Below are positions 50,767-52,618 of a DNA stretch of 52,618 bases, piece after piece. A program made the position numbers and the translations under genes. The first letter of the stretch is position 1; the number at the start of each line of letters is the position of its first letter. Under the pieces are notes generated by a model that worked only from the letters and a program-made list of their open reading frames with translations, searched no databases and was not told the origin of the DNA. The DNA comes from an uncultured Veillonella sp. (GTDB taxonomy: Bacteria > Bacillota > Negativicutes > Veillonellales > Veillonellaceae). The DNA lies in NCBI GenBank assembly GCA_902478055.1, contig CABSJL010000011.1:1-52618 (forward strand), in the 5' to 3' direction.

Positions 50767-51981
50767 ATGGTTAGTAAAAAGGTTATTATCAAATCTTTAG
50801 TATGTACAGCATTGACATGTAGTTTTGCTACATGCGCATTAGCAGCAGATAAAGATAATGGAGAAAAAGTTCAATCAAGCTGGATGGATCGTACTGATAT
50901 TGGTATTGGTTTTAAAGGAAGCCAGGAAGATTCTTATCATGATTATGCAATGCCTAATAAACAAATGACTGATAATAATCTAAGCTATGATACACGATTC
51001 CATTATCGTAATCATAACTCTAAGCAGAAAGTGAATACACAGTATTTTATAGAGACGTTACAACCCATAAAACAATATGGTAAAGATGGCAAATCCATGG
51101 TGTTTGTACAAGGTCGATTAGATGGTAATGGTGGCGAAAAAGTTTCCACTACTACATATTGGAATGGTTCGGATTCAAATTTTGGAAGAATTGACGGTCA
51201 AGGTACTTATATTGATAAAGGTGAAGTAGTAGAACATGATACTCTTGGTGTTGTCGGTACTGCTGGTGTTGGCTATCGTCGCCTTAGTACACATGAGCAT
51301 GCCTACGTCGGTGCCAATGTATTCTATGACTATGCATTTAAGGATAAATTTTCTCGTGTTAGTACAGGATTAGAATATGTAGCTGGTCTAAATACGATTA
51401 GTGTCAATGTATACCATGGACTATCAGAAAAAAAGGTGGGGCCTTATGACATTAACACACCTTTGCGTCAAGTACCACGGGCAATAGATTTTCATGATAG
51501 CTTAAGTTCACCACCTGATGGTATTCATAGAACACCTCGATATTCTTATGAACATGTATTGGATGGCTTTGATATACGGTATACACGTGATTATAAGAAT
51601 GCTCGTTGGTTATCTAGTTATGTGGAAGGATATCATTGGAAAACAAAAGCGCCAGGAGAACATCCAGAAGAGATGTACTATATTGACCAACATAAGTGGC
51701 AATCCATACATGGATTAAAGGTAGGCGCTAAAATGAATGTGACGCCTCATATTTCTGTAGATCTAGGAATTGGTAAAAGTAATATTAGTTCTGTAGAACC
51801 GTATGTATCTGTTATGTATACATTAGGTAAGTCTAAATATGCGTACTTTGGTGGTAAGCATAGTGAAAATGTGATGACTTCGGCACGTTCTAAGATGTTC
51901 GATAAGGTCAAACGTGGTGATATGAAGGTTGAGTATTATTGGGAACAAGACTTGCGTGATGGCCCTTGGGATCATTTATAA
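50767..51981 (+). CDS. Inverse-autotransporter beta-barrel protein without passenger
   Basis: 404 residues from ATG 50767 (GGGGAG upstream); in-frame codons back to 50695 have no good site. Signal peptide 1-27 ending ALA-AD. The region about 170-225 (GVGYRRLSTHEHAYVGANVFYDYAF, then GLEYVAGLNTISVNVYHGLSEKK) resembles the intimin/invasin inverse-autotransporter beta-domain: alternating aromatic strands with a FYDY motif. The C-terminal third continues as amphipathic strands (VGAKMNVTPHISVDLGIGKS, PYVSVMYTLGKSKYAYFGG). No Ig-like passenger follows; the chain ends with a charged tail. It is an outer-membrane protein and shows the organism is diderm. Role unknown. Confidence 0.75.
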   Translation: MVSKKVIIKSLVCTALTCSFATCALAADKDNGEKVQSSWMDRTDIGIGFKGSQEDSYHDYAMPNKQMTDNNLSYDTRFHYRNHNSKQKVNTQYFIETLQPIKQYGKDGKSMVFVQGRLDGNGGEKVSTTTYWNGSDSNFGRIDGQGTYIDKGEVVEHDTLGVVGTAGVGYRRLSTHEHAYVGANVFYDYAFKDKFSRVSTGLEYVAGLNTISVNVYHGLSEKKVGPYDINTPLRQVPRAIDFHDSLSSPPDGIHRTPRYSYEHVLDGFDIRYTRDYKNARWLSSYVEGYHWKTKAPGEHPEEMYYIDQHKWQSIHGLKVGAKMNVTPHISVDLGIGKSNISSVEPYVSVMYTLGKSKYAYFGGKHSENVMTSARSKMFDKVKRGDMKVEYYWEQDLRDGPWDHL

Positions 51982-52035
51982 TTTGTATCATACTTGTAAA
52001 AATACTATAATAAACAATTTTATATAATTATGTTG

Positions 52036-52084
52036 AAATTGGTACCTAATTTTTGTTAAAGAAATTTAGGTGCCAATTTTATTA
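52036..52084 (+). terminator. Intrinsic terminator of the beta-barrel gene
   Basis: A 14-bp stem with one G-U pair (52036-52049 with 52066-52079) is followed by TATTATT. Confidence 0.75.
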
Positions 52085-52288
52085 TTATCCTTAAGCTGGT
52101 TCTTAAGATAGTCACAAATCAGAAAAAGTATCCGTTTTACAGGCGTTTTTAATTTCTGTAATTATAGGTATAATTTGTAGTATATTCAAGCATACTAAAT
52201 ATAAATGGCTAATATTTGCGATTTTTAATAGATAGTTCCTAATTTCATATATTTTGGAAAAATTCATCAAAAAATTAGAAAAAAGTAC

Positions 52289-52318
52289 TTGCATTAGTAG
52301 GTTACCTCATGTTAATAT
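52289..52318 (+). promoter_or_regulatory. Promoter of the tRNA cluster
   Basis: TTGCAT (52289-52294), 18-base spacer, TAATAT (52313-52318), 29 bases before the first tRNA. Confidence 0.55.
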
Positions 52319-52347
52319 ATACGAGTAGTCAACGAGAGTTGATACGC

Positions 52348-52423
52348 GGCCCCGTGGTGTAGCGGTTAACATGTCGCCCTGTCACGGCGAAGATCGTCAG
52401 TTCAAATCTGATCGGGGTCGCCA
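52348..52423 (+). tRNA. tRNA-Asp (GTC)
   Basis: 76 bases with encoded CCA. Acceptor GGCCCCG pairs with CGGGGTC, the anticodon loop is CTGTCAC with anticodon GTC, and the T arm contains GTTCAAATC. Confidence 0.95.
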
Positions 52424-52444
52424 TTTTTTTTTACAAAAAATCAT

Positions 52445-52520
<76 letters not shown>

Positions 52521-52532
52521 TTTGTATTCCAT

Positions 52533-52618
52533 GCGGTTGTGGTGGAATGGCAGACACGCCATCTTGAGGGGGTGGTGAGCGTACGCTCGTGAGGGTTCAA
52601 GTCCCTCCAACCGCACCA
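52533..52618 (+). tRNA. tRNA-Leu (GAG)
   Basis: 86 bases ending with CCA at the last base of the window. The anticodon stem CCATC/GGTGG holds loop TTGAGGG with anticodon GAG, and there is a long class II variable arm. The cluster may continue beyond the edge. Confidence 0.93.

Larger units (their letters stand above)
51982..52347. other. AT-rich gap before the tRNA cluster
   Basis: Contains the terminator at 52036-52083 and the tRNA promoter at 52289-52318. Nothing else recognisable; a 60-codon frame on the minus strand (52112-52294) has no ribosome binding site or likeness to a protein. Confidence 0.5.

Overview
The window looks like chromosome from a low-GC diderm Firmicute of the Negativicutes, most likely Veillonella or a close relative. 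This rests on the AT-rich, Firmicute-like genes with strong AGGAGG-type ribosome binding sites, combined with outer-membrane and periplasmic features (an inverse-autotransporter beta-barrel and a Tat-exported binding protein). The genus assignment is from general knowledge and was not tested by a search.

Left part (1-6.3 kb): the first 60 bases carry two nested-looking hairpins resembling the right end of an IS200/IS605 (TnpB-type) element, followed by a terminator. Then comes a tight three-gene cassette: a Tat-exported ModA-like binding protein, a NapH-like polyferredoxin membrane protein, and a radical SAM protein with the hallmarks of NifB, although no nitrogenase gene is visible. A convergent cysteine-desulfurase-family gene lies next, divergent from a YedE/YeeE transporter and a DUF3343 putative Se/S carrier, so a sulfur/selenium handling locus sits beside the cassette. 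A MerR regulator is divergent from a DXS-like gene whose promoter has a 19-bp spacer holding a perfect dyad.

Middle part (8.3-27 kb): mostly housekeeping and transport. It contains an exported CMD-like protein, trmB plus a SEDS-family (FtsW/RodA) gene, uraA, an nfeD-floA operon with a third unknown gene, a protein built of five evenly spaced helix-turn-helix units, a TauE/SafE-like protein, a UDG-superfamily protein, an MFS transporter, pepT divergent from an OPT transporter, an orphan amino-acid-binding lipoprotein with a homocysteine methyltransferase, tRNA-Ser, and a flavodiiron protein.

Right part (27-52.6 kb): purine and menaquinone biosynthesis. A single-chain purL is divergent from a LysR regulator. 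The xpt gene is followed by two YbjN-like paralogues, and then purE-C-F-M-N-H-D runs as one operon behind a leader with an intrinsic terminator. A second leader with mutually exclusive hairpins precedes menF-menD-menH-menB, and menE-menC and a hotdog thioesterase (candidate menI) follow. The window closes with a DUF2939-like protein, a beta-barrel protein without passenger, and a tRNA Asp-Phe-Leu cluster whose last base is the last base of the window.

The most unusual points are the orphan NifB cassette, the menF leader attenuator, the five-HTH protein, the MerR/DXS-like pair and the passenger-less inverse autotransporter.
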